A stretch of 64,000 nt of DNA from Litomosoides sigmodontis (taxonomy: Eukaryota; Nematoda; Chromadorea; Rhabditida; Onchocercidae), in the NCBI GenBank assembly GCA_963070105.1, contig OY718807.1, positions 4,065,001 through 4,129,000 of the forward strand. The letters are read 5' to 3'. Position 1 is the stretch's first letter, and each line of letters opens with the position of its first letter. The notes beneath the pieces were generated by a model. It worked only from the letters and a program-made list of their open reading frames with translations. It did not search any database and was not told the DNA's origin. The translations under genes and the position numbers were made by a program. Below, piece by piece: positions 27,051 through 40,577 of the stretch.

Positions 27051-27808
27051 AGGAAGGTGAAGAAGCACTGGGAAACAATCGAATTTGTTGGTGCTCCTCA
27101 TACGAGTGAATGAAGGTATGAATGCCTTATGATTGATGAAACAATTCGATTTCCATAATTTTTCACCAGTGTTTGAGTATTAAAGAAGGGAATGAAAAAT
27201 TCCTCATGAAATTGTAAAATGCGAAGGTAAATCTCAATTAAATTCATTTTACATTTGCATAACAAATTTCTCGCTCTTCTAAATTTTCATTTAAATTCGA
27301 CTTCATTTCTCTCTTCTGAACCATTGATTCGAGTAATGCTAAGCTATTTCATTTTATATTTCGTCTTTCTCATTGCTCTCATAAAAGAAGAGTGCATTGG
27401 TGAGGTTGAGCTTTTTATATTTTCCGTTGCTTTTCTCTGACACTCAGGAATGAAGACCCATTATTATTACTTCAGTTGTCATTTATGAGTAGGAAAACTT
27501 TCGAGAAATCAACCTGATATATTTTCCCTTATTCAAAAGTAATGGAAATGAAAGGCGTGAGAAGCGTAATAAGCGTAGTTGCGATTCAAGAAGGAAAGAG
27601 AGATCATTGTTCAATTTCACTTCAATCATGAATAAATGCGAATTCCAAATTGTTCGGTTTACTGCTTGGAACTCTAGATTTGAAATTAACCTTTACTGCA
27701 TCAAATAATTTGGTGCTCTGAAAATTTTCACGGTAATTGTAGATGCTTTAAACGGCAACAGCAAAACATCACTGGCACATATCGTCTCAGCAGATCGAAT
27801 CTTGAAGA

Positions 27809-28437
27809 ATGAAGGTATTAGCTAATGAATATGGATATGGAGATGATGATAATCGCCAAGTTATGTTCTATCAATCCAGTGGTCAAAATCAACATATTTC
27901 AGGAAATAGTTCAGAGAAATCAAAGTATTCAAAGCATCCGTTAGTTGAGAATATTGTAGAAGGCGGTTAGTGAAATTTTAAGCTTTCCGCTTGCATAACT
28001 TCCGATAGTCAAGTAAGACGAACTTATGATTTTATTTCACGTGAAATTTATTCAGAAATAAATATCGTTTCACATCCCTTCCTCCTTCAATCAATACTTC
28101 TACATAAATTATGCCATATTTTTAAGTGGAGAATTTGTAGAAAGAAAATTCTAAAATTTATCTCAAATCAATCCTGTTTAGCATACGTAACTAAGATACT
28201 TCATAATTTACAGAGGATATGCTAGAGTTGATGTTAAGTCCTGAATTCGCTCCATTCATCAGTGAAGAATTCAATGAAAAGCAAATTAGTCGCAAATCTC
28301 GAAAACAGGTCAATGCAACAACAAAGGATAGATTGCAATATGTCAAGAAGAAATATATTTATAGGGGAGACTTCCTCACATTCTTCACCGTTTTATTTGG
28401 GATGTACCTCACATTGATATTTTCAGTTCAGGTCTGA
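27809..28437 (+). CDS. Small predicted membrane protein, unrecognised
   Basis: Two exons, 27809-27965 and 28214-28437, join in phase (donor GGCG/GTTAGTG, acceptor TTTACAG) and give about 126 aa. The N-terminal half is polar (DDDN, GNSSEKSKYSKH). Next come a conserved-looking acidic/basic segment (ELMLSPEFAPFISEEF), a basic patch (KKKYIYRG) and one hydrophobic segment (FLTFFTVLFGMYLTLIFSV) near the stop. This could be a tail-anchored protein, or the first exons of a larger multi-pass protein: the reading can also leave exon 2 at CAG/GTCTGA (28431) and enter at 28540. I do not recognise the family. The start codon is simply the first ATG of the open exon. Confidence 0.42.
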
Positions 28438-30037
28438 GAATTTCTTATCATCAACGATAACGTACGAAGTATTCTTCCATATCAGTAAATTTTAAACAGT
28501 AGTAAATTTTGAGCTTGCTTATTCATTCATCTTTCCAGACCAAAGAAATTAGTTTATTTGAAGTTTTTGTTACCACATAAATGATAAGAAATCATCCGAT
28601 ATAATTTGCCTTTAAATTATTCATTTAAATTTTCCTTCGTATGGTATTGCATGCGCTTATGTTACATTAGGGGGAGGTCATATCGTCAGAATTACTGAGG
28701 GTTTCATCAGGTTTGGATCCTAATATCGCGCATTGAAATTAAAAATGGAGCTTGGTCAATTGGTGCAGCAGAAAAAACCACCTGGTGGTTTGACCAGGTA
28801 GTGAATTATCAAAATTATCGGAACTATCAAAAATGTTTAGACCAATAATTTGCCTAATAACTTGGCAGGTTATGAGGAAAAAATCTAGGAGTAATGAATA
28901 ATAAATGAACTCTTATAAAAACATTGAAGTGCAAGAATAATATCGAAGAGGCATCAAATCATGCTTGTTAGGACTATTATTTTAAAAATTAATAATGCAA
29001 AAAGATAACATCCAAATAGACTAACAAAAATCTTGAAATTTTCAGGTGGAAAATTTAGGAGATCAGTTGGTGAGGTTTTCCACTAATTTTGAATCAAAAA
29101 CTCCTTCATGATAGAATTAACACTATAAAATGAAATTGATTGAATCCATGCGCAGAGGGAGAAAGAGACCACTTTTATTACACGTAAGACAAATACTCAC
29201 TCAGATGATGCACTTCAAAAATAGCTCAATATACCATTCAAAGTAAAGATGACCTGAAACATCTCAGTAATTACAGTCACTGATTCCAATTTTCGATAAA
29301 TTCTTACATGTACGCCCATTAAATCCAATACTATTTGTGCACAATGCATTCAGAACCGCTCTTTCAGCCTTTCTATTTCATATTTCAGGTCGAGCAGAAA
29401 TAAAACAAAAAATCGCTAGAAATATTTGAGGTGCATTTTTTCCGATCTAATTTATATTGATGATGCATTCAGCAAATATATGATAGAGAAGATATTGCTT
29501 CCTGTACTATTTACGTAATTACACCTTATTTTTGCAAAATGAAAAATTAACATACAGTGTGCAGTGTAAGATACTTGATTTACTCAAAGGCTGTAAAGCT
29601 TTTGCTAAGTTCAGGTTTAGTTATAAAAATACTTCGATCAGTGTTCGAGCATTTTTTTTTCTTTCGTAACAAGATTAATTCCATCCCTCAGGATGCAAAC
29701 AGTTAAAAGCAACTAATATACAATAAAACAATTAAAAGAAGGCAGTACTTTCCACAAACAATAACAATTCTATTTCGGAAGAGATATTTGGAGTGGGGAG
29801 ATGAGGATTATGGAATAATAGATTAACACGAGTGGAATTTGCTGCTATTCCTGTCAATGGGTTAAAATTTTCTTGCAGGCTTTGAGAATTCGTTCAGGTA
29901 CAAATTTTATGATTTCATATTTATACACCAACCAAGAAGAAACAAATATCATATACCATACATGTAGAAAAAACAGACAACGTTCGATAACATTTTAATG
30001 TTAGTAAAACTACAACATTATGTGTGTTGCAATTTTA
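28438..30037. other. Intergenic, no gene seen
   Basis: Convergent region between the small membrane-protein gene (+) and the TAF1A-like gene (-). A short possible extra exon for the former sits at 28540-28578. Nothing else is supported. Confidence 0.45.
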
Positions 30038-33000
30038 CTAAACACTCAAATTGTAAAGTCTCGTAAAAACGCGACGTCTGCAATCGGTTCCTCCTTCAGA
30101 CAGCTCAACGTTATGAAACTTTGGCCACCATGACTCTCGTGGATCCCATTCCAAACGCAATAAATTGTCATCTTTCACGTGCTGCACTGCTGCCCACAAA
30201 AACATCCAAGCATAATCATTCGTCCTGAATATTGATTCCACTACTGCGCAAAAAAAAAAAAAAAAAAAAACAAATCAAAATTAAGGCCCTATTTGCACAT
30301 AACATTAACACAGTACTCATTAACATAAAATATCAACGCACAATTTTGAAGTTAGCGACGAATTCAAATAAAAGTGCTATCACTGAATTAGCTGAAATCA
30401 CAGCAGGTTGATATACTAATCATGCGATATACTAATCATGCAAACTGCACATACCTGTTTGCACCATAATCCAAAAAAACGAATAAAATTTTGCAAATAT
30501 GACATAGCATTTCTTCTGGAAGATCAAAATCGTGAGGATTTAGAAGCCGAGGTTTTAACCAGTCCAGCAAAATCGGATGCGAAACAAAGCTACACTGTGG
30601 CAAAATCTGAAATAATACCATTCAACGACTATCTCATCGGTATAACAACTTGATTTTCCTGTTTATTCAAACACGGTAATTCGTTTCCTTGAATTTACAT
30701 AAAATCTCATGACATCAGATAGTATGGTATGCCATTTTTAAATGAGATAGGACCAAAGTTAACATAGCTACAATAAAGAATGAAGAAAAAGCTTACCGCA
30801 TCAAGTAATGAACTAGCCTTATCAGGCATATTATTCAACAATAAGGCACGATAACAATCAACAAGCATGAACGGCGTTTTACGGCAGCATTCCTCCAGAG
30901 CATCCATTAATACATCAACTTTTCCAACGCAGTGCAAATAATGTACCGCCACAGAGATGAAAACACTTTGTTGACCAGATTCAACATCCTAAAATGATAA
31001 CCACCTCCATAGAACTTGTAAAACAAATTCTTATAACTCTACATCTGATGTAGTAAAATTACTAAACTCTTTCTGCAGTTCTCCTCGAATCAACAAGCAT
31101 GGTGAAAACATTTCTATTAGCTATATCTTCGTTGAAAATCTAATCATCCAAAAGTTAAGACGCAATACACAGAAGCGTGAATACAGCTGTACTAACATAT
31201 TGTAAAAACACTGAATGCATCCTCAGTTTTCGAAACGAAACTAGTACTAAGTAATTAGGTTCGCACAATACAATATTGTTTTTTTGAATCAGTTATGAAC
31301 TAATTCAATTAATTTACTGATCTAAACTGAATAGAATTCGAAACAAAATTAGCAAGTTTTACCAGCAGAACTGCAATAATTTCATCTCCTAGGTTAAATG
31401 AGCTGCTTTGCGCTATATTATCTTCTCCCAAACGCCAATGTTCATAACGAGATAACACCTTGTAAGCTCGAAGGATGGTAATATACTAAAATTAGTCAAA
31501 CCCGACTGATGTACATTTGAAATGAAAATGTGATAAAATCTAGCGAACCCTAACACATAAAAATTAAATGCACAAAAATATGAACGGAATGAAACCTTGT
31601 GTTTTTGAGCGACGGATGGCAAAGATGAAATAGCAGTGATAAAATCTTGCATTTCCTGTTTCTGACCATTTGCTATAGCATATATAAGCAACTCCGTGAT
31701 GTAAAGCAGTGAATTATTTTCAACATCAAATCTTACATTCTAAAATCGATAATTGATCTAGCTGCGTTATTTCTCTGAATACAACAACGTCTTGAATTCT
31801 CTCCCTAATATTCATGCAGAATTGTAAAGATGTTACGAATATAACTTTTTTAAAAAAAAATGTAAAAAAAAGCCTACGGAGTATTTCCGTTCCGTCGCAA
31901 TCAAAACAAGCATTAATTCTGCTGCCGATTTGGTTATCATATCATGTGGAATATCATACTGCATAAAGCGCTCAACACCAGCTCGAAATATTGTCAGAGC
32001 ATATGGAAATAACATTCGACATGTTTTATCCAAACTACCACCAAGTTTTTTGCGAAACGCTTCAGGAACATCTTTCAGATTTTGTCGGAATGAAGGCAAC
32101 TGACCTGAAAAGCCAGACTTGAACAACCTCGATGTCGAGGCTCATTAATCCTAAATTAGTAATGCAAGATCACAAGTGAACAACATAATACGCCATTAAC
32201 AGTAGGAAATAAGCTTCGTAAACATATCGACTAAAAGTCTTGAAAAGCGTGAAAAGCAAAGACTTTGGCACCAATCGGTATTTGAATGATTAATATAATC
32301 ACCTAAAAAAGCGCCAACTTTCGACCAATCTCGATTTAATACTGCTTCTCGAATTAATATAATTCGTTGTTTGAAATCATGCTGACGCACTTCACGATAA
32401 ATACCATCTTTCTCTCTGCATGAAGAAACATTTAAGATGGAAAAGAAAAAAGGCGAGAAATTAATATTATAACAGGAAGAAAGTAATCGGGTGTCTCTTT
32501 CATTTTATAGCTGTAAATAACTATACAGGACTAAGGATATTAAAATGCTTCAAACTAAAATGAATCACAATAATTGAGCCATTCAACGTTCATCTACTCC
32601 TCTTTTATAAGCAGTCAGCAACACTCTCCACAACATCGTTTTTTAGAAATTAAATGCTGACACTTCTTCACAACTGAGGTCAATGCAGAGACCGTACTCT
32701 CACGCATTCAATTTTCAGCATTTAATAAAATTAAACCAACCGGAGAAATGGAGTCATAAATTCTTCCAACCATTTCGAATAATCAAGAGAACACTCCAGA
32801 TCATCTATTTCTATAAACCTAAAAACCACAGCATTTTCGAAATATCTAGTAATAGCCCATTGAAAAAGCAAATGACACTTAACTTTCATAATATGAATCA
32901 AAGAAAAGTGCAGGTGCAAAGACACGGCTAAATTTAAACAACATTTGAAAAAATCAATGACCTAACCAACAGTTCGCTAATTTTTTCAAATGTTCCAATA

Positions 33001-33843
33001 AATTTCCTTGATTCAAACACGAGCACATACAGATATGCTTTAGATAGACTACATATGTGTTCTTAGCTTACAATATCAATCTTTGGTCCTTTTTTGCTAT
33101 TGAGTACTTTAAGTTTGTCGACTAACAAGTAATAACGTTTTTATCAAAACATTTGCATCATAGCACTTCATGACTACTACGTGTTGTTCCCTTTTAAATC
33201 AGCAGCGATATAACATTAACTCACTCAAAAACCTTACATATTTACAAGGCTAAGATCACGAGGTAACCCATATAATCCCTTGTTGCGCATTACAACTTCT
33301 AGCCTTCTACACATCCAACGCGAAGCAATTTCTTTGAAATGTTGAAAAGCAGCTTCCTTGAATCCGTATTTGATTATAATCGCAAATAAATCACCAACAG
33401 TCTAAAAAGCATACATTCAGTGTTAATAATGAATTGTACTGAATGTGTAAGTAACAATTTAACAACATAGGTTTAATGATTGCTTTAATGAGATATTTTA
33501 TGTGAGCTGCAACAACTATCCTGAGAAGAGAAAAAAAGTACATCTTAACACGCACTAAGACACCGATTTTTTGCTGTTCAAGCCGTTTCATAAACAGTAT
33601 GCAGTATTTATCAAAGAGTTGCTCGAACCTCTTTCTTCCTGCAAATTTAATATATAAAATTTGTGGATGGAAACATAGATAAGCACATTCATAAATGCAT
33701 TCCTTCGCCTGTTTCAAATACTTCTTAAGTCCGTCATTCACTTTGAATATCTTTTCAATAATACAATGATGCCATCTTCGCATGCAAAAATTCCTGTTGC
33801 GCTTCAGAATCACTAATCCTACCCTGATTTGTAACATATACAT
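30038..33843 (-). CDS. TAF1A-like RNA polymerase I transcription factor subunit
   Basis: Nine exons join in phase: 33843-33556, 33401-33238, 32415-32303, 32104-31878, 31739-31596, 31458-31363, 30988-30797, 30606-30455 and 30224-30038, about 520 aa. The protein is all-helical, as expected for the TPR-like TAF1A. The C-terminus carries the best marker, LEWDPRESWWPKFH, matching the vertebrate TAF1A pattern of W..R..WWP.FH. An earlier segment (ILIREAVLNRDWSKVGAFLG) aligns with the family's IQEALLKHQWQQAA-type helix. TAF1A is a subunit of SL1/TIF-IB, which recruits RNA polymerase I to rDNA promoters in the nucleolus. Exon 1 and the true start are uncertain: the first exon is an open frame with a weak donor (GTGCGT), and an upstream segment near 33.9 kb might also be coding. 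The last intron has a 21-T tract followed by a GCGCAG acceptor that gives the wrong frame; the downstream ATATTCAG keeps the conserved end. Confidence 0.7.
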
Positions 33844-34108
33844 GTCAGACAGCAAGCGCAAATATATGACTTGAAAAACAGATTACCTTCTTCTCGTTCT
33901 CCAAAATAAACAATCTCATCGAAATTGCTGCACATTTCTTCCGCATTTACAAAAACTTCAAACTACTAATCTGCTGCGACAAGAAAACCACCCACAAAGT
34001 TTCTTGGATTTTGAAGTTCTCGTCTGTCTAGTTTAAAACGTATAATTTTTGCAATTTTGAATCTGTGAAAGCCAAAGCAGTTAACTAGAAATTTTCAATG
34101 TTCCAATG

Positions 34109-34200
34109 AGTATTTTCATTAAATAGAAGTGATCTAATATTACTTGTTAGAAGTATTTTATAATATTAGAAGTATTTTCATTAAATAGAAGTGATCTAAT
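34109..34200. repeat. Direct duplication of a 30-bp unit
   Basis: Two copies of a 30-bp unit (34109-34138 and 34171-34200; core TTTTCATTAAATAGAAGTGA) 62 bp apart in the spacer between the RRM/RS gene and the TAF1A-like gene. Confidence 0.9.
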
Positions 34201-34629
34201 TATAATAATATTAGAAGTACTTTACAGTAAGTAAAAATAGATGAAATAGAAGTGTAACAAAACGTTTCGGAAAAACTTTATAATATAAGGAAGCAACAAC
34301 ACATACTATTAATAGAAATAGAGAATTTTAGGTTTCAATTCAGTTATCATTTTAGGGAGATAAGTCAGAGAAGGTAAGTAAATGATGAATTTTGAAATAA
34401 AAACAGATACGGAGATTAACCAATAAGTCCACAACTTCAAATAAAACAGATAATGATCCAAAAAGCTTTAAATTATTGAAATACGAATAAAAAGACAAGA
34501 AAGTTTTTCAAACAATATACCACCTCAAGACTTACGGAGAACTGACCAAAAATTCTATTTTCAAACATACGAATCAGAAGTTCGGTCTGCTCGTATTTAT
34601 AATTAATCTTTGTTCAAAACTGTTCGCGA

Positions 34630-37600
34630 TCACATAGAAATGAACATAATTAACTGATCAAGATAGTGGTCAATTTTTCGAGTGAATGCTTCTTCCATAT
34701 CTTTTATTGTTTCAGCGAGTGCTAGCCACAGACGATCTTCCAGACCTGGGTCTTTCTCAATTAGCATCTTCGTAACAAAACCAAACGTTTCACGATCCGC
34801 TTTAAACGCCTACAAATTTTATGGTTTTGAATTACTTTCAAATATACAACTTTTATAGGCACACAAAATAACACAAAAAATTTTCCGCAAAGGCATAGAG
34901 GAACTGAAGTTTCAAGACATATTCCTCCATTTGAAAAGCTGGATAAGGTGAAAAGCAAAGTTTATGAAAAGAGGATAACCCCTTCAAGTTGTTTTTTCTT
35001 CGCCGTGTATTTGTTAAGCACTTCCGGTGGTAAACGAGCAAGCTTTCGTTCACGTTCTGTTTCTGCATTCAACTGACGCGTTAAAGAGCTTAATCGCAGA
35101 GCTTAAAAAAGAAAAGGCTTTGTAAATTATTGTGGCAGCATCATCTTGCATAAATATGTATCAAATAAGCAGCTCACATATTTCAATATCATACAATGTC
35201 AAGGTAAAGAATCTAAGACTGGAGTAGTCCAAACAAAAATAATAGCATATGTTAAAATATTAAGTTATGAACTACACTGGAAGACACAGCTTCGCTTCTG
35301 AATTAACACTAAAGAAATGTTACAGTTTGCTGCACGTCTCCACTGATTCCAAGATGACACGGCAGATAGTCATTAATGATAGTGAAAAGCTGCTAAATAA
35401 AAATCCCGGTATCTATGTAAATGAGAAGGAACTCTTGATAAAGTGAACCTACTAAGCATTTCATAATTGAAAATATATCATCCGAACCAACAAGACATTA
35501 CAATAAACAGAATCGTCCGAGGGGAAGGAAGTGTTAAGAGAGCATGTTTATTTTCAAGTCATCAAACCTGGCATTAACACAAGTAGAACACCCCACCTGT
35601 AAACAAACTGAGCAAAATCATGTCAAAATATATTTAAAAATCCTCAGCTTTCTTGTCTAAAATAAACGATTCGTAAAATATCTACCTCCTTGTGGAGGTT
35701 GCAAGTTATCACCGGCATCGTCAAAAAATGAAACCAATTGCTGCCCACGTGCGCCGAATACAGTGGTCTGAAAATGCACACAAATATAATACCTCCCAAT
35801 CACAGGATCATTTCCAATGCGATTTTTTGAAGAGCAATTATATGACACTCCCTTTTCGAGATGCGGACTATATCATGAACAAGACCTCTCACTGGAGTTG
35901 GCTTTTGATAAGCGCATCTGCACGTGCTTAAGCCACACTCAATAATTTGCTTTACCATGTAACTTTCATTTAAAATTCGATTTTTCTCTTTTGACGTGAA
36001 GTTTAAAAAACGAAAAAACCTTTAACAACGAAATCCTCTTCAACTTACAGTTAGTTTCAGGTTATTATACGAAGCATTAACACTGTTCATGTTATGTGAG
36101 CATTAACAGTTGAACTGTTTATGCTCACGCTTAAAGGTTTTTTACATTTAATATTGCAATGTAATATTTCGAGAAAGACAATAAAAAAGTTCTGGTGACA
36201 ATAAATCAATTAATATGCCATCTGTACCAACTGCAAGAGACCAGCTCACATAAATCTATTAAAAAAACCATTTATTACATAAAATCGATTACTACACTCA
36301 TTTTATTGGGAAAGAGCTTGCAAAGCATTAAATCAAGGAAATTTATCTAGTTCTACATTACGTAGCTGAATATTGCTTGATTAACCCCTTCCGTTATAGG
36401 TAGATCTACATCAATTACTATCGTGCAGTTTTCAGAACATTTCATTGATCCTTTTTTGTGTTGTACAATGTTTTGTTTTTGGAATCAGAGCATAAGATTA
36501 GTTCATCCTTTCAAAAGCAGTTTATTTGACATCCTGCCACGTACTTTCAGACACCTTATTTGCTTTTTTGTCCAATTGTATTAACATGCAGCGACTACAT
36601 CACCTATGCAGTGTATATAGTTTAGTAAATAAAAAAAACAAAGGAAAAAAATTCCAGGAAAATCACTGCAACATTATCCACAAGCTTTAGAAGAAAAAAG
36701 AAAGACGGTATAAAGTAAATGAACCTGTGTGCTTTTGAGATCATTGATTGGACCAGCTTGTTCACGTTTCCCCAAAAAGGCATCAATATCACTTGCGAAT
36801 AATGCACTCGATGATGGAGCTTCGCCTTTCGGTAAATCCAGTTGTTTTGCTGTAAGATCACTTTTCAACATCAATACCACAATCCAATTTAAGCATTAAA
36901 TTTAACATTGAAAAAATTTCTGGAAAAATATATTGAAATCGAATGCTGGGTGTAAGAGCTTGCCTAATTCTTGGGATCCCTTTTTGCACGAGAATGAATT
37001 TTCAATTCCTGCTGCTTGCGGCATTGTAGCATGCTGAAATATCCCATGGAAAATTAAAACACTGAATGAGAATAACCTTATTACTTATTGCAACCATCTA
37101 CAAATCCTTTATGATAATAAAAATCAATACACTGATCATACCCACAATTAGCAACAATATATGCAAAATATCTCATTGCGTACCTGCAATAACTATAAAT
37201 TAAGAACGGGGATTAGAGCGACAAAATATGTAAAAATTACCATTCCTATCCCATCAAGTTTGTTTACGTTTATCTGGGAAATCATATTTTTTGAAGATTG
37301 AAATTGATGAGCTGTATCGCGAAAAACTCGTTTTGGCACATCTTCCTACAAAAAAGAAATGAAGTAATTACTTATCAAAAACTACGGAAAAAAAAATAAT
37401 TTTCGAAAACTTTCTATTTCAAATATAGAACACCACAAAAGTGGAAACCATGACTAGTCTCAAAGAGTACTTGTACAGACATTTTGAAGACGAAATAAGA
37501 TAAAATACTTACCGTGCCTTCTAAACCAAACTTTAATGTAGTATTTTGTAGCAATGTTGTTTCTGCTTCTTGCTCCTCCCATTTTCCCAAAGTCGGTTTT

Positions 37601-40567
37601 ACTATGGGCTTCAAACCTTAACAGGTAATTTATAAGCAAAAGAATAATAAAAACTATAACAGTGACTAGCTGCTCATGCCACTACCTAAGCATGATTGGA
37701 ACTTTACGTTGTAGAATAAAATCTTGACACGAAGCAATGTTTTTGTAAAGTATGCAGACATCCAAAGGTAAACTAACCCTCTTCGATGTCTTTCAAAACT
37801 TCTTTTCTTTTTTTAAGGATTTTTTTCCGAAGCTCGCCCTCACTTAATTCATCGGAAGTGCGTTCATTAACTGAATTTGGGGAACTTGATGATGGACTGC
37901 GACGTCGACGCTTCCTCTTACTTTTTTTCGATTTTCGTGATTTACGTTCAACTGGAGACTGTGAACCACTCTAAAAGCTCATAAACAATTACAATTCTTT
38001 TTTACAACTTTAGAAAGTCTGGGATTTCTAGTCATATCCGATAGGTCAAGAATCTTAACAATTTTATATTCCTTTTTCGAATTTCCCATTCCTCTAATGT
38101 TTAAAACATTCGAAGGATATTGTATTAAAGAAATATTTTTAAATAACAAAGATTTCCAAAATTAAGGGAGATAGTATATTGAGTTTTTTGTTATATTGAG
38201 CTACTATTTGCTAAAGTCTGGCGTAAAGTTCAATATTTAGAATTTATATCATTCTCGTCCAAACACAGTTGATGCGCTGTAATAATAAATATTTTACTAT
38301 TAACAAAAACAAACCGGGCTCGATTTTTTTGGTTCCACGTCATCAGATTTTGCATTTGGTGGTGGAGGTAGCGGTGGAAGTGGTGGAGTTTCACCTTTTT
38401 CAATAGCCTATAATTTTCTGATGTGGCCTTTGAGTAGTAGAAAAAATAACTAGTTTAAGCAAGGATGACACACTGTAAAAGCTCATTTATCATGTATAAT
38501 GCGTTATTGCAAAGAAATGTTGATTTAAATGCTGTAACATTTTAAAGTAATGCAAATTCATATATACAAATCTTCAGCAGTTTGAGCTTTAGAGATGAAA
38601 CAAACTATAACCTCGCGCTTAATCTGTGGAGATGAAGCTAGAGGAACTGGTGAGGAAGGACGTTCATGAGCCGGCGCAGAGTACGATGATGCGCGAGATT
38701 GAGAATGGTGAGATTTTTCACTCCGCCGACTTCCGAGACTACCAGGACTCACTGAACGCTCATGTGATGAGTGACGCTGACTGCGACTTAGCGATTGTGA
38801 TGAACTAAAAACAAGTGAACCTGAGTATGGTTTCTACGACATCTATAAATTTCTCAATAGAAGACGCAGGAAGTTTACAATTCCACATTTGCTAATGAAA
38901 AAGTCCAAAAAGATGTAACGCGCCGATTCACACCCAAAAATATGCAAAAAACACCTGTTGGATGAGCGAGATTTTTTAGAACCTTCATCATCTGACGACG
39001 CGCACTTTCTTTTACCTCCCTTATCATAATCGTCATCATCTCTAAAATTCCCCATGAAATTCATCGCGGAACATTTAGAATAAAAATGTGTTGCTACGTG
39101 CATAAAAATCATCAATATGTTGTTGATAAAACCTTAATCTTTTAAATTCTCATCCCATGCATACTCCACTGAACATTTACCTGTAATCATTTCTTGATGA
39201 ACGATCGTAGCTATTCCGATTGCGACTACTGTACCCTCGATTACGAGGAACTTTAGCAGGTCGAAGGCCTGCAAAAATGATTTCTGAAAAACTCATAAAG
39301 TTTGCTGTACGGTTCACATTAAAAAATCACTCAAAGCTTTTGCTGTGAGAAGTAAAAGTTTATTACCTTGACTTTGTTGATACGATACATAGCGCCGTAT
39401 GTCTCGAAACCACGTCATTTCAATCGGGTAACCAAGAACATCACCATCTTTGTACCTGTAATTCAGTTTAATCAAAAAACTTAAAAATAATAAACTTCTC
39501 GAAATTAAAATTTTATGAAGACCTAAGTAGCTATTTCCATAAAATTACCATCACATGAAAATAAAAGTTAAAACATACTTGTGCATGCATTCTTTTGCAG
39601 CATCACGCGTTTCGAAACGAACTGCCACAAATAGTTTCAGCTGATCCTGGGAAAGCTTGATAAAATCAAATGAACACGGCCCAACATGGTCTTCGAAAAA
39701 ATCCCTGAAAATCACTGGGATAGAAAGATAATTGCAGCAGGATTGGTGTGCAAACCAATAAAACGCAAAATAAAGAAAAATTTCAAAAAAATCCTTGCTT
39801 CAATTCGTTCCACTTACCTTAGTCCAAGTCGACAATGTAACAAGAGTAATAACCAAGAGAATAAACTGGTATTTTTGCAAATTCCCTACTCAAAGGTAAA
39901 GCACATGGTAATTGCGCCAGCACAAAGTGTATTTCTCCACAAACAAAATTCAGCCAAGAGAGTAAGAATCGGTGAAAATGTTGCTGTATGTATGATAATA
40001 ATTCATTCAAATAAACCACAAGATTTCCGCCTTATCGTTCCAAAAAGAAGAGTGGAAGTAACACATACAAATATTTCAAGATAACACAAAATTTAAATTT
40101 CGCCTGTAATAAGATCAAAATTTTGATCCGTTGATTACCTTTTTTTACCGTAAAACTGCACTCCCAGATAGCAGTACAGAGCAACAGCAGAGGTTCGGAA
40201 GTAAACGAAGAATAAAGAAATTCACCTCCTTTTACACAAGGTATTTTGGTGGGTGTATAACTAGTTCAGATGAGATGTTAAAAGAAAAATAAGTTCCGTA
40301 CCTTTCTTAGCCATTGTTTCTGATTACGATTTTGTTTCTAAATTACAAGCACAGCATGCCTACTGTATCCTATTTCTTATGTCAAACTTTTATTTATTAA
40401 TCAAATACTTTTTGTTTACCATTTAAGGATGAAAAAAAAACTCACTTCACTTCATCTGTTTTAATATGTCCAGGAAGGCCTCTAATAAATACAGTGTGTT
40501 TGCTTTCAGGAACTTCATCTTGATCGATACGATCAAAACGTGGACCATTCCGATAATAGCCGTTCAT
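34630..40567 (-). CDS. RRM and RS-rich splicing-factor-like protein, orphan family
   Basis: Fifteen exons join in phase to 592 aa: 40567-40446, 39704-39579, 39455-39367, 39268-39181, 39041-38955, 38804-38612, 38407-38315, 37970-37778, 37616-37513, 37345-37241, 37033-36964, 36849-36725, 35767-35686, 35101-34980 and 34809-34630. Residues about 20-100 form an RRM (RNP2-like HTVFIRGLP, RNP1-like KLFVAVRF). An RS/SR-rich middle follows (RNRGYSSRNRNSYDRSS, SQSLSRSQRHSSHERS), then a proline run (PPLPPLPPPP) and basic repeats (KSRKSKKSKRKRRRR). The C-terminal 300 residues have short conserved-looking blocks (SDELSEGELRKKILKKR, PTLGKWEEQE, ASDIDAFLGKRE, KMLIEKDPGLEDRL) and are probably helical at the end. 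Domain content implies nuclear RNA binding or splicing. I could not name an orthologue. The intron between exons 11 and 12 has a GC donor (TTAG/GCAAGC). Confidence 0.72.
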
Positions 40568-40577
40568 GCCTTAAAAA
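40568..40577 (-). promoter_or_regulatory. Possible trans-splice acceptor before the RRM/RS gene
   Basis: On the minus strand TTTTTTAAG ends two bases before the ATG at 40567, with no upstream coding exon. Inferred as an SL acceptor. Confidence 0.3.

Noticed and set aside
33860..33945. Possible extra first exon of the TAF1A-like gene (acidic frame MCSNFDEIVYFGERE) joined by a 17-nt gap
   Set aside because: The phase fits but the intron would be implausibly short, so I left the start at 33843 as provisional.
39686..40084. 132-residue + strand frame
   Set aside because: Antisense to exon 2 and the first intron of the RRM/RS gene; composition is lysine-rich and random-looking.
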